DNA of 64,000 nt from Saccharopolyspora shandongensis (GTDB lineage Bacteria; Actinomycetota; Actinomycetes; Mycobacteriales; Pseudonocardiaceae), in assembly GCF_900106995.1 (NCBI RefSeq), contig NZ_FNOK01000037.1, forward strand, positions 34,587 through 98,586, in the 5' to 3' direction. The position numbers were made by a program, and so were the translations under genes. The notes beneath the pieces were generated by a model that was given only the letters and a program-made list of their open reading frames with translations, was not told the DNA's origin and ran no database searches. Each line of letters opens with the position of its first letter. The stretch's first letter is position 1. Below are positions 34,737 to 43,278 of this stretch, in pieces.

Positions 34737-35213
34737 ATGGCGCCGCATGACGGTCTCGGAACCAAGGCCAGGCAGGGTAACCGCAAGCCGACGGAAACGA
34801 CTGGTAGCGGTTCCGGAAGTAGCCATGCCCCGTCGAAGCCGTCGCTCAAGGCTGCCATATCTTGGCTGAAACGAACGGGTTGGCGAGTTCTTCATGCCCT
34901 GATCGCCGGGATCTCTGCGAGCGCGTCGCACAAGTTCCATCACTGGATGAACAAACTCGCCGACGCCATCGCAAACGCCTCGCCGGGCATCAAGGCTGCG
35001 TTGAAAGGAATTTCGGCGGCACTCAAGGGAAAGAACCCACTGTGGGGAGCCATCAAAGCGGCGGTCTTCGGATTGAGCTTCAAGACCAAGATCATCCTTG
35101 TCCTCGTTGTTGCCCTCGCACTGCTTCTGGGCCCGGTGCTGCTCGTAGTCCTCTTGCTAGCCCTGATCGTCGATGGGGTGGTCGCAGCGGTGCGGGCAGC
35201 GGGACGTTCGTGA
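34737..35213 (+). CDS. Hypothetical protein with basic amphipathic middle and C-terminal membrane span
   Basis: 158 residues. A hydrophilic Ser/Gly/Lys-rich N-terminus (about 1-40) is followed by amphipathic helices rich in Lys and Ala (KAALKGISAALKGKNPLWGA) and a strongly hydrophobic segment (TKIILVLVVALALLLGPVLL) near the C-terminus. No enzyme motif is seen. It starts 22 bp beyond the IS3 end with no clear ribosome site, so the first residues may have been replaced by the insertion. Function unknown. Confidence 0.55.
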   Translation: MAPHDGLGTKARQGNRKPTETTGSGSGSSHAPSKPSLKAAISWLKRTGWRVLHALIAGISASASHKFHHWMNKLADAIANASPGIKAALKGISAALKGKNPLWGAIKAAVFGLSFKTKIILVLVVALALLLGPVLLVVLLLALIVDGVVAAVRAAGRS

Positions 35214-35824
35214 ACGACTGGCTGGTCGACGCCGGGGGGATCGAACCCTTGATGGAGCGTTTGTGCCGCGTCCCCGACGGTGTCGCGTTACTTTCAACTG
35301 CTCGGCCCGCGTCGGACCTGCGTGCCGGCGCCTCCGGAGCTGTCACGCAGGCCTTCTCGCCTTACGCCTTCGAATGCCTCGCGCGCCGCGCGCCCGACTT
35401 CTTTGACAGCCCAACCAATCCTCTCTCAGACGTCCTTGGCTGTGACTCCAGTGCGACGTCCCCAGTGCGATGTCCCTTGAGCTTGAGCGGGTCGAGGAGG
35501 CACCGACTTGAAGAGCTACTCGAGTATGGAAGGCCTGATCTCGTCGTCCTTAAGCGACAGTTCCGTGTCGAAGCGTCCTCGTCGGGTTCTTGCGATATTT
35601 CTCAGAGACATGCTCCTTGCACGACGCAACAGGCGGTCGGGAGCAGCCAGATCACGCGAGCGGACATGTCGAGTTGACCGCGTCCGCCGCCGTGCTGGGC
35701 GCAGGCGGGGTCGGCATGCCAAGATTCGCCGAAGGACACGATTGGGCGGGCCGCGCCACCTGCGTCCGTGAGACAGCGTGTGGTTGCGCATGTCGGTTCC
35801 GCCTTTGCGTCGGGTTTCCGGCGT
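35214..35824. other. Gap without a supported gene
   Basis: No frame here has convincing family features. A sequence resembling a tRNA T-arm (GGGTTCGATCC on the minus strand near 35240) lacks a pairing stem. A short minus-strand frame ending GRFDTELSLKDDEIRPSILE at about 35516 is the best coding-like piece but is unassigned. Confidence 0.4.
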
Positions 35825-37762
35825 TCAGGTGCGGGAAGCTAGTAGGGGGATCACGCCGCCTGCGATCACCGCTTCGACCTGTCGAGGGGATAGGCGGTGT
35901 CGTACTCGGAAGGTTCGGTTGCGGGTGGTGTTGCGTACGTCGAGTTCGTCGCCGGTCAATAGGGTCTCGCGCAGGCCGTCGAGGACGAGGGTGTCGTCGG
36001 TGCCGATGTCGGCGTAGTCGCTGGGCTCGGAGAACTCCAGTGGCACGATGCCGAAGTTGGCGAGGTTCTGCCAGTGGATTCGCGCGAAGGACTTCGCGAT
36101 CACCACTTGGAGTCCGAGGTAGCGAGGTGTGATCGCGGCGTGCTCTCGCGAGGAGCCCTGCCCGTAGTTGTGCCCGCCGACCACGATGTGGCCCTCGGGA
36201 TGGGAGCGGGTGCGGCGCGGGTAGTCGGTGTCGATCCGGGTGAAGGTGTACTCGGCCAGCGCGGGGATGTTGGAACGCAGCGGCAGGGCACTGGCGCCCG
36301 CCGGCGAGATTTCGTCGGTCGAGATGTTGTCACCGGCTTTGAGCAGGACCGGCGCCTCGAACCTGTCGGGCAGCGGTGGGAAGTCCGGCAGGGCGGAGAT
36401 GTTGGTCCCTTTGACCAGTTCCACCGCGCGTGCCTGCTCTTCCGGAAGGGGTGGTACGAGCATGGCGGTGTTGACCGAGGCGTTTTCCGGGAGCGCGAGT
36501 TCGGGGTAGTCCTGGTCAAGGTCGCGCGGGTCGGTGATCACGCCGGTGAGCGCTGAGGCGGCCGCGGTCTCCGGAGAGCACAGCCACACCGAATCCCCGC
36601 GTGTGCCCGAGCGGCCGGGGAAGTTGCGCGGGAAGGTGCGCAGGGAGTTGCGCCCCACCGCGGGTGCCTGTCCCATGCCGATGCAACCCATGCAGCCGGA
36701 CTGGTGGATTCGCGCCCCGGCCGCGATCAGGTCGAACGTGGCCCCCATGCGCGTCATGTCTTCGAGGATCTCCCGCGAGGTGGGGTTGATGTCGAAGCTG
36801 ACCGCGTGGTCGGTCTGGCGGCCGCGGACCATCGCTGCGGCGATCGCGAAATCGCGGAGGCCGGGATTGGCCGAGGAGCCGATGACGACCTGGCTGATCT
36901 CGGTCCCGGCGACTTCCCGGACCGGTACGACGTTGTCCGGGGCGGAGGGGCGGGCGATCAGCGGTTCCAGCGTGGTCAGATCGATGTGCTCCTCGACGTC
37001 GTACGGCGCGTCGGCGTCGGCGGCCAGCGTCCGGAAGTCGTCCTCGCGGCTCTCGGCGCGCAGGAAGTCGCGGACTGCGGAGTCGGCGGGGAACACCGTG
37101 GTGGTCGCGCCCAGCTCGGCGCCCATGTTGGCGATGACGTGCCGGTCCATCGCCGTGAGCCCGCCCAACCCGGGGCCGTGGTATTCGATGATGCGGTTGA
37201 CACCGCCGGAGACGCCGTGGCGGCGCAGCATCTCCAGAATCACGTCTTTGGCCGAGACCCACGGCGGGAGTTCTCCGGTCAGCCGCACGCCCCAGATCTC
37301 GGGCATCCGCACCCGCAGGGGGTGGCCGGCGATCGCCAGCGCCACTTCCAGGCCTCCGACGCCGATGGCGAGCATCCCCAGCGAGCCGGCCGCGCAGGTA
37401 TGCGAGTCGGAGCCGACCATGGTCTTGCCGGGAAGACCGAAGCGCTGCATGTGGGTGGGGTGTGAGACGCCGTTGCCGGGCTTGGAGAACCACAGGCCGT
37501 AGCGCTGGCTAGCTGACCGGAGAAACTCGTGGTCCTCGGCGTTCTTCTCGTCAGTCTGGAGCAGGTTGTGGTCCACGTATTGCACGCTGATCTCGGTTCG
37601 GGCGCGCGTGATCCCGAGGGCTTCGATTTCCTGCATGACCAGCGTGCCCGTGGCGTCCTGGGTCAGGGTCTGATCGATGCTGATGGCCACCTCCATGCCG
37701 GGCGAGAGATCGCCGTCGACCAGGTGCGAGGCAATGAGCTTGTGGGCAAGGTTGCGAGCCAT
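35825..37762 (-). CDS. Aconitate hydratase, short (about 650-residue) form
   Basis: 645 residues. Interconverts citrate and isocitrate through cis-aconitate using a [4Fe-4S] cluster. The three cluster cysteines are in GSDSHTCAAGSLG and SGCMGCIGMG. Active-site motifs VGSDSHT, GSSANPGLRDF and the C-terminal swivel-domain GGHNYGQGSSREHAA are present. ATG 37762 is chosen over ATG 37768 because GGAAGGAG lies six bases before it and directly abuts the other. The usual actinobacterial AcnA is about 900 residues, so this is a second, differently rooted aconitase; methylcitrate or other hydro-lyase substrates are possible. Confidence 0.88.
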   Translation of the reverse strand: MARNLAHKLIASHLVDGDLSPGMEVAISIDQTLTQDATGTLVMQEIEALGITRARTEISVQYVDHNLLQTDEKNAEDHEFLRSASQRYGLWFSKPGNGVSHPTHMQRFGLPGKTMVGSDSHTCAAGSLGMLAIGVGGLEVALAIAGHPLRVRMPEIWGVRLTGELPPWVSAKDVILEMLRRHGVSGGVNRIIEYHGPGLGGLTAMDRHVIANMGAELGATTTVFPADSAVRDFLRAESREDDFRTLAADADAPYDVEEHIDLTTLEPLIARPSAPDNVVPVREVAGTEISQVVIGSSANPGLRDFAIAAAMVRGRQTDHAVSFDINPTSREILEDMTRMGATFDLIAAGARIHQSGCMGCIGMGQAPAVGRNSLRTFPRNFPGRSGTRGDSVWLCSPETAAASALTGVITDPRDLDQDYPELALPENASVNTAMLVPPLPEEQARAVELVKGTNISALPDFPPLPDRFEAPVLLKAGDNISTDEISPAGASALPLRSNIPALAEYTFTRIDTDYPRRTRSHPEGHIVVGGHNYGQGSSREHAAITPRYLGLQVVIAKSFARIHWQNLANFGIVPLEFSEPSDYADIGTDDTLVLDGLRETLLTGDELDVRNTTRNRTFRVRHRLSPRQVEAVIAGGVIPLLASRT

Positions 37763-37768
37763 CGACAT

Positions 37769-38439
37769 CTCCTTCCTGACATAGGCACACCACTTCAGAC
37801 CTACCCAGTATGTCGATCTGTGAAACGATGCTCACGTTCCTGGGTCAGGTGCCCGACCGGGGGCGGCAGCTCGCGCGTTCGTTGTTTCTCTGCGGTCGCC
37901 CAAGGGCGTGCTAATCCGACGCTTGCCCTGGCGCTGCGGCTGGGGTGCGATGTACGTGGCACCCTTGGTGGATCCAGCGGTGGATCTTCGAGTCGAGCCT
38001 CGGGCTTGGAGGTGCTGAAGACGTGGGTGTAAGTCCGACAGCGTTGCGCACGGCGGGGGACAACGCTGCTGGTCAGACGGGCGGTGGCGGCAATGTCGTC
38101 GGAGGGGCTGTTGATGAGGAGCTTCTCTCGCACGCCGCCAGACTTGATGTGGCTCATTGGCTGCGGCATCGCCTGCCTATCTCGGCGGAGTCGCCTCGCC
38201 GTGAGTTGCGCGTGGGTTCTTCGTGAAACAGATCCGGTACCCCAACTATGCGTAACTTGACGAACCGCGGACTCGGCGTAGCGAATGTGGAAGCGGGATC
38301 TGATTGCTGTACGCCTTCACTTGCCATCTCCGTGGAGAGCACCTCGGATGTGACTTCAGCGCGGGCGTAGTCGGCGGGCCACTTCCACCTGCGGCGGTGG
38401 ATCTTCGCGATGCTGGACCTCACCGGCAACTCGTGATGT
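37769..38439. other. Gap without a supported gene
   Basis: 670 bp between the aconitase start and the UPF0548 gene stop. Both strands carry only short frames with Arg/Ser-rich, noise-like composition. The aconitase promoter should lie near 37770-37850. Nothing else identifiable. Confidence 0.4.
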
Positions 38440-39162
38440 TCAGATACCCGGATGGTGCCACCGTACGGTGAGCAGATCGCCGGCGGTGGGGTGGATGCCG
38501 GAGGGCGCAAGCACCAGGTCTCCCTCGTGCAGGACGGTCGCCGCTGCGGTGGCGCCTGTGAGGCGGTCTTGCACTAGCCTGCGCAGGCGTGCGCCGCACT
38601 GGCGGTAGAAGCGCAGCTGGGTGCGGCGGCCGAACAGCAACCAGCCCAGCCGGGTGATCGGGCCCAGGGCGGGCGAGCGTTGCGAGAAGCCGGTGATCAC
38701 GAACTCGACCGCGCCGGACTCCAGGTCCTTGACGAGTTCGTAGCTCATTCTGCCGCGCTCGAGGTGGCCTTCGAGCGTCGCGTAAGCCCAGCCCCACACC
38801 TGCTGCGAGCCACCACGCGTCTCGTCGACCACATGGGTCACACGCACGCCCATGTAGAAGCGCAACCCGTGGAAGCGCCCTTCGAGGAGCATGTCCCGCC
38901 CCAGCAGGGGGTCACGGCCGTCGTAGACGGCACGGACGATCGCAGGCACCGAGAACTCGTAGTCCCGGACGAGTCGGCAGGCGATCTCCCAGGCGCCGCC
39001 GGGCTCCGGCGGGCCTGGTCGTTCGCGCGCGAGGTATTGGCGGTAGGTGTCGAAGTGCCATTCCGGCGGTTGGACTTGCTCAGCGGTGAAATTCACCTGG
39101 CGGTGCCGCAAGTTCCCCAGAGCTGAGACGTAGTCAACGCCGCGGAGCAGTCGAGCGCGCAT
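38440..39162 (-). CDS. UPF0548/DUF1990 family protein
   Basis: 240 residues. The family hallmark is YDGRDPLLGRDMLLEGRFHG, then YMGVRVTHVVDE, VWGWAYATLEGHLERG, and ELVKDLESGAVEFVITGFSQ, ending with GRRTQLRFYRQCGARLRRLV. A C-terminal extension of about 30 residues (HEGDLVLAPSGIHPTAGDLL) follows. DUF1990 has a lipocalin/START-like beta structure with unknown ligand. ATG 39162 is chosen from family starts. Its 5' end overlaps the stop of the small membrane gene by 29 bp, and another DUF1990 gene diverges at 39468. Confidence 0.8.
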   Translation of the reverse strand: MRARLLRGVDYVSALGNLRHRQVNFTAEQVQPPEWHFDTYRQYLARERPGPPEPGGAWEIACRLVRDYEFSVPAIVRAVYDGRDPLLGRDMLLEGRFHGLRFYMGVRVTHVVDETRGGSQQVWGWAYATLEGHLERGRMSYELVKDLESGAVEFVITGFSQRSPALGPITRLGWLLFGRRTQLRFYRQCGARLRRLVQDRLTGATAAATVLHEGDLVLAPSGIHPTAGDLLTVRWHHPGI

Positions 39163-39400
39163 CGCGACTTCGTTCGAGTTCGTGCAGTGAAGCACCAATC
39201 GACCACAGCGTTGGTGGCCACAAACCGGTGAACAGGGCTCGGCGCTCGGCGTTGCCGCGCTGTTCCTCGTCGACGGTCTTGGCCCTGACCCACAGGCCCA
39301 AGCACAGCAGAACCGACCCCAGCGACAGCACCTGCAGATGGGTGCTGCGCAGCCCGACCTGGTGCAGTGCCCGAACGACCACTGGTCCTCCCCGTGTCAT
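39134..39400 (-). CDS. Small membrane protein (88 aa)
   Basis: MTRGGPVVVRALHQVGLRST is followed by a span (HLQVLSLGSVLLCLGLWVRA), a polar loop (TVDEEQRGNAERR) and a second hydrophobic region (ALFTGLWPPTLWSIGASL). Pattern HLQVLSLGS...GLWPPT recurs in small two-span proteins of Pseudonocardiales as I recall them. Stop at 39134 overlaps the downstream UPF0548 gene, suggesting coupling. Function unknown. Confidence 0.6.
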   Translation of the reverse strand: MTRGGPVVVRALHQVGLRSTHLQVLSLGSVLLCLGLWVRAKTVDEEQRGNAERRALFTGLWPPTLWSIGASLHELERSRDARSTAPRR

Positions 39401-39467
39401 CGCTGGCGTTTCGGGGCATGACACGAGCATGCCCGGCCCGGGCAATCCACGCGAAAGGAGTGCCGTT

Positions 39468-40214
39468 GTGGCGTCCAAGGGTTCTTTCGTCCGCCGCGCG
39501 CTCGCGGTGGCGCGTTTGCTGCTTGGCATGGCTTTGATCTCGTGGCGCTACCTGTGGCAGATCACGCCGCTGCACCGGAGCGAGGAGTGCGGAGATGAGT
39601 CGGACCTGCCCCCTGCGTTGCCCGATGACCTCATCGACGAGCGCTGCCAGCTGGTCGGTGATGGGACCGGCCAGCTGTTCCACCGCACCTTCAGCGTGCG
39701 GATCGAGGCCGGCGACCTCGACGCCCCCACGTTGATGGCGGTGGTCATGACTGATCTCAACCGAGCCTTCCCGCGCGAGGTCGCGACGGTGCAACGAACC
39801 CGAGGTAGGGAAGGTGGTCTGCGGGTCGGTGACGAGCTCGTGGTCCGGATGCCGGGGCCGTGGAACGCGCCGGTCCGGGTTGTGGCCTGCGAGGACGCTT
39901 CGTTTCGGATGGTGACGCTGCGGGGGCACCTCGAAGCCGGGCAGATCGAGTTCCGCGCCCGGCCGGAGGAAAAGGCGGTTCGATTCGAGATCGAAGCCTG
40001 GGCACGCCCCAGCACCCGGCTGGTGAATCTGCTCTACGCACGAGCGCGGCTGGCCAAGGAAATGCAACTCAACATGTGGGTGCGCTGCTGTCTGCGCGCC
40101 GCCGACCTCGCCCACGGCCGAGCACGCGGAGGCGTCCATATCCACACGCGCCGCACGACCACATGCGCCCGGGAACCGAGAGCGGGTCCGGATTCAACGT
40201 CGACATGCCCCTGA
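39468..40214 (+). CDS. Second DUF1990-like protein with N-terminal membrane anchor
   Basis: 248 residues. GTG 39468 follows AAAGGAG at eight bases. A hydrophobic segment (ALAVARLLLGMALISWRYLW) anchors it; the soluble part reads LFHRTFSVRIEAGDLDAPTL, RVGDELVVRMPGPWNAPVRV, RMVTLRGHLEAGQIEFRA and FEIEAWARPSTRLVNLLY, the same order of strands as DUF1990. The ending is Arg/Thr-rich. It is divergent from the first copy (38440-39162), and the pair could act on a shared membrane-associated ligand (inference). Confidence 0.7.
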   Translation: MASKGSFVRRALAVARLLLGMALISWRYLWQITPLHRSEECGDESDLPPALPDDLIDERCQLVGDGTGQLFHRTFSVRIEAGDLDAPTLMAVVMTDLNRAFPREVATVQRTRGREGGLRVGDELVVRMPGPWNAPVRVVACEDASFRMVTLRGHLEAGQIEFRARPEEKAVRFEIEAWARPSTRLVNLLYARARLAKEMQLNMWVRCCLRAADLAHGRARGGVHIHTRRTTTCAREPRAGPDSTSTCP

Positions 40215-40436
40215 GCCAGGGCTGCATCACAAAAAGGGGCGGTTCAGCCGCACCAACCCTGGATCGCGGTGGCGAAACGGGCCGTGAGTCGTGTGGCAGC
40301 TATGGCCGCCCAGACGACTCACGGCCGGCTACCGGCAGATTTCCGGTCGCTCGTTGCCCGGTGCCCGCGACGTTGCGGGTTTACCTTGGCGGCACGGCGT
40401 CACGAACCTCCAGGACATTTCAGGGGTGTGGGAGAC

Positions 40437-41303
40437 ATGTCCGAGGGTGCATCGGAAGAACCCGGCGAGGACCGGTTCGAGGTCGAGCCGGAGGATAGCG
40501 ACACCGACGAACAGCAGAGCTACGACGAACTCGAGCTAGGCGGCGAGGCGAACGAGCCGCCGGACGTTTTCCTGGACGTCCCTGTCCTGAAAGTGGACGA
40601 GATCAGCCTCGAGGTCGAGGATCTCCGCGCCCGGGTGTCCCTGCAAGCCGAGGTCCTGGACCTGCTCAAGCTCAATGTCGGGGTGGACGCGGCACTGGGG
40701 CGCGTAGCGCTCGAGATCAAGGGCGTCGAGGCGCAGGCGCTGTTGAAGGTTCGCCTCGACAACGTCGCCGCGATCCTGGACCGAGTGCTGAAGACGATCG
40801 ACCGCAACCCGCAAATCCTCGAACACGTGACCCGGGGCGTGGAGTCGGCGGCCAAGGGTATCGGTGCGGGAGCTGGTGAGGCGGTCAAGCAGGTCGGGGG
40901 AGGTGCAGGTGAGGCGGTCAAGCAGGTCGGGCGCGGTGCGGGTGAGGCGGTCGAAGAGGTCGGGGGAGGTGCTGGTGAGGCGGTCAAGCAGGTCGGGCGC
41001 GGTGCGGGTGAGGCGGTCGAAGACGTCGGCGAGACCGTCGAAGAGGTGGGCGAAACCACCAGAGGCGCCGTCGAACAGGTCGGACGAACTGTGGACCAAG
41101 CGGTCGAAGATGTCGGGGAAGCCGTCGGTGACAAGGACACGAGCCGTCCCACCAAGGGCGGTCAACGCCCACGGGAGCGAGCAGGGGGAAAAGCCAGACG
41201 TGGCGCCCAGGCCGGCACACCCACCGAACGCTGGGCGTCAGGCGGGCCACGGCGGGAGCCTCCCAAGCGGCCCAGACCGACTGGACGGGATGTAAACCAG
41301 TGA
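40437..41303 (+). CDS. Acidic helical protein with 11-residue tandem repeats
   Basis: 288 residues. Acidic N-terminus (about 1-40), then a conserved-looking helical domain (DVPVLKVDEISLEVEDLRAR; LDLLKLNVGVDAALGRVALE; RLDNVAAILDRVLKTIDRNP), then five perfect-phase repeats of GAGEAVKQVGG type (residues about 145-199) and further VGETVEEVGETT-like units, and a basic tail. The 11-residue period makes an amphipathic helix as in LEA and apolipoprotein-like proteins. ATG 40437 follows GGGAG. It overlaps the next gene by GTGA. Role might be membrane or stress related; no enzyme motif. Confidence 0.75.
   Translation: MSEGASEEPGEDRFEVEPEDSDTDEQQSYDELELGGEANEPPDVFLDVPVLKVDEISLEVEDLRARVSLQAEVLDLLKLNVGVDAALGRVALEIKGVEAQALLKVRLDNVAAILDRVLKTIDRNPQILEHVTRGVESAAKGIGAGAGEAVKQVGGGAGEAVKQVGRGAGEAVEEVGGGAGEAVKQVGRGAGEAVEDVGETVEEVGETTRGAVEQVGRTVDQAVEDVGEAVGDKDTSRPTKGGQRPRERAGGKARRGAQAGTPTERWASGGPRREPPKRPRPTGRDVNQ
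40869..41033 (+). repeat. Five tandem 33-bp repeats inside the gene
   Basis: Units at 40869, 40902, 40935, 40968 and 41001, each coding for 11 residues of the form GAGEAVxxVGx. Units 2 and 4, and 3 and 5, are nearly identical, alternating KQVGR and EEVGG-type versions, so the array seems to have grown by duplication of a 66-bp pair. Copy number could vary between strains. Confidence 0.85.
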
Positions 41304-41554
41304 CCGTCGATGGAGCAGCGGAGGTGACGTTCACCAGCATGGTGTACGCGCGGGAGATGCGCTTTCACGAAGTGCCGGACACCCAGGTCGAATTCACAGG
41401 CCATCCCGGCGAGGAGTCGGCGTCCGGCAGCGAGCGCACCCACCTCCCAGACCCCGTTCTCGCGGGCGTCACATACCGCGAGGTTCACGTCGACTACCGG
41501 ATCGTGTCCAGGCTGCGGACGGAGCCTGGTTGCGGCAGCGACGGCTCATCCTGA
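41300..41554 (+). CDS. Small conserved hypothetical (84 aa)
   Basis: GTG 41300 overlaps the stop of the repeat protein. The frame reads EVTFTSMVYAREMRFHEVPD, then FTGHPGEESASGSERTHLPD and AGVTYREVHVDYRIVSRL, with a beta-strand-like alternation. Translational coupling indicates the two proteins work together. No known domain. 41555-41754 holds no gene. Confidence 0.65.
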   Translation: MTVDGAAEVTFTSMVYAREMRFHEVPDTQVEFTGHPGEESASGSERTHLPDPVLAGVTYREVHVDYRIVSRLRTEPGCGSDGSS

Positions 41555-41754
41555 ACGCCCCTGCCTTGTCGCGATGCGTGCGGTGACGGTGCGCGGCGGC
41601 CACGGTTAATCAGGGGCGATATCCGTTGCAGAACATGGGAAAGTCGACTGGGTACGCGCGGCAGCGACGATTCTCGCCGAAACCGCAGGAATATCCCGGT
41701 TCCGGCATGCCGATCCTTACGCCGGTCATCCCGCCGAAGGTGGGAACGAGATGA

Positions 41755-43182
41755 TCAGTGGCGCTCGTGCGGCCGCAGCGCCGGTTCGTCGGGCTGAACG
41801 GCGTTCACCGGCGTCGTGGGCCGCTCGTCCGCGAAGGAGCCTGTGGAAGCTTCCAGATCGGCGCGGGTCGAGGCCAGCAGAGAGCGCCCCCTGGTCTCCG
41901 GGCCGAACCACACCGCGGGTAGTCCGATGACCAAACACGCCAGCACGGCGAACAGCGACACCGCCCAGGAGCGGCCGCCGGCCCACTCCACGAGTGTCAG
42001 GGCGATGATCGGCGTGAGCCCGCCGGCGATGGCTCCGCCGATCTCTCGGCTGAAAGTGAGCCCTGTCATCCGCACCCGGGCAGAGAACAGCTCCGCGAAG
42101 TAGGCGCCCTGCGGGCCGAACATCGCGGCGACGCCAAGGCCGAGCCCGATGACGAGCGCGACCGTCAGGCCGGATCGGCTGCGCGTCGTGTCGATGATCC
42201 AGAAGAACGGGAAGGCGTACAGCGCGCAGAAGACCGTGCCGAACAGCAGCACCGGGCGGCGGCCGAACCGGTCGGAAAGAGCCCCGAACAGCGGCATCGC
42301 CACCAGCGCTGCCAGCGCGGCGACCGTCACCGCGAACGGCCCGGCCGAGCCGTCCATGTGGAGGGTGTCGCTGACGTAGGACGTGATGAAAGTCAGGAAG
42401 AGGTACGCCATCACCGTCTGGGCGCTCTGCGTGCCGATCAGGACGAGCGCGCCGCGGCGCTCCTGAGCGAGCACCTCCCGCACCGGCGCCTTGGCCACCT
42501 CGTCCTTGCGGTCCACCTCGCGGAAGGCCGGTGACTCCTGCAGGCGCAGCCGGATGAACAGTGCCAGGACGATGACCAGGACGCTCGCGGCGAACGGAAG
42601 TCGCCAGCCCCAGGCCAGGAACTCATTCGGCGGAAGGCTCGCGACCGCACCCATGGCTGCGGACGCTAGCAGCAGCCCCAGGTACACGCCCGACGCCGGC
42701 CATGCCCCATGCAGACCGCGACGGCGTGGCCGGGCGAATTCCACGGACAGGACCGCGGAACCGCCGAACTCGGCCCCGGCGCCGAGCCCCTGGACGATGC
42801 GCAGCACCACCAGCATGACCGGTGACCAGATGCCGACCTGTTCGTAGGTGGGCAGGAAGGCCATCAGCACGGTCGTACCGCCCATCACCAGCAAGGTGAC
42901 GACCAGCACGTGGCGCCGGCCGAGCCGGTCTCCGAGGCTGCCGAAGAGCGCGCCGCCCAGCGGCCGGACGAAGTAGCCGAGGGCCAGGGTCGAGAACGCG
43001 GCGAGCGTGCCGACGAATGCGTCGTGGGCAGGGAAGACGATCTTGTTGAAGACGAGTGCCGAGGCGACCGCGTACAGGTAGAAGTCGTACCACTCCAGCG
43101 CCGAACCGATGAGTGCAGCGGGTATGACGCGCTTCATCGACGTGTCCGGGACGGCGCTGGGCGCGTGTTGAGATGCTGCCAT
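41755..43182 (-). CDS. MFS transporter, metabolite:H+ symporter (MHS) family
   Basis: 475 residues, 12 spans. SALEWYDFYLYAVASALVFN is the MHS-family first span, and GSLGDRLGRRHVLVVTLLVM contains the MFS loop motif. FGPQGAYFAELFSARVRMTG is characteristic of ShiA/ProP-type members that carry carboxylates or betaines with protons. The ATG at 43182 follows AAAGGAG. It lies 96 bp downstream of the dehydratase gene in the fucose-type cluster, so it may import L-fuconate or another sugar acid. Confidence 0.88.
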   Translation of the reverse strand: MAASQHAPSAVPDTSMKRVIPAALIGSALEWYDFYLYAVASALVFNKIVFPAHDAFVGTLAAFSTLALGYFVRPLGGALFGSLGDRLGRRHVLVVTLLVMGGTTVLMAFLPTYEQVGIWSPVMLVVLRIVQGLGAGAEFGGSAVLSVEFARPRRRGLHGAWPASGVYLGLLLASAAMGAVASLPPNEFLAWGWRLPFAASVLVIVLALFIRLRLQESPAFREVDRKDEVAKAPVREVLAQERRGALVLIGTQSAQTVMAYLFLTFITSYVSDTLHMDGSAGPFAVTVAALAALVAMPLFGALSDRFGRRPVLLFGTVFCALYAFPFFWIIDTTRSRSGLTVALVIGLGLGVAAMFGPQGAYFAELFSARVRMTGLTFSREIGGAIAGGLTPIIALTLVEWAGGRSWAVSLFAVLACLVIGLPAVWFGPETRGRSLLASTRADLEASTGSFADERPTTPVNAVQPDEPALRPHERH

Positions 43183-43278
43183 TTCCTGCTCCTTTGCGGA
43201 GAAGTGGAGAGCGGAGTGCGAACGGTCTCCCGGTCGATACCGGTAACGGGGGGGTGACGGGACTGAGCGGGCCGTCCG

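Noticed and set aside
35235..35260. tRNA-like T-arm (GGGTTCGATCC on the minus strand)
   Set aside because: The stem does not pair beyond three bases and no anticodon arm or acceptor could be found in the flanks.
40866..41035. Direct repeats considered as a CRISPR array
   Set aside because: Units are contiguous 33-mers in coding phase with no spacers and encode an 11-residue peptide repeat.
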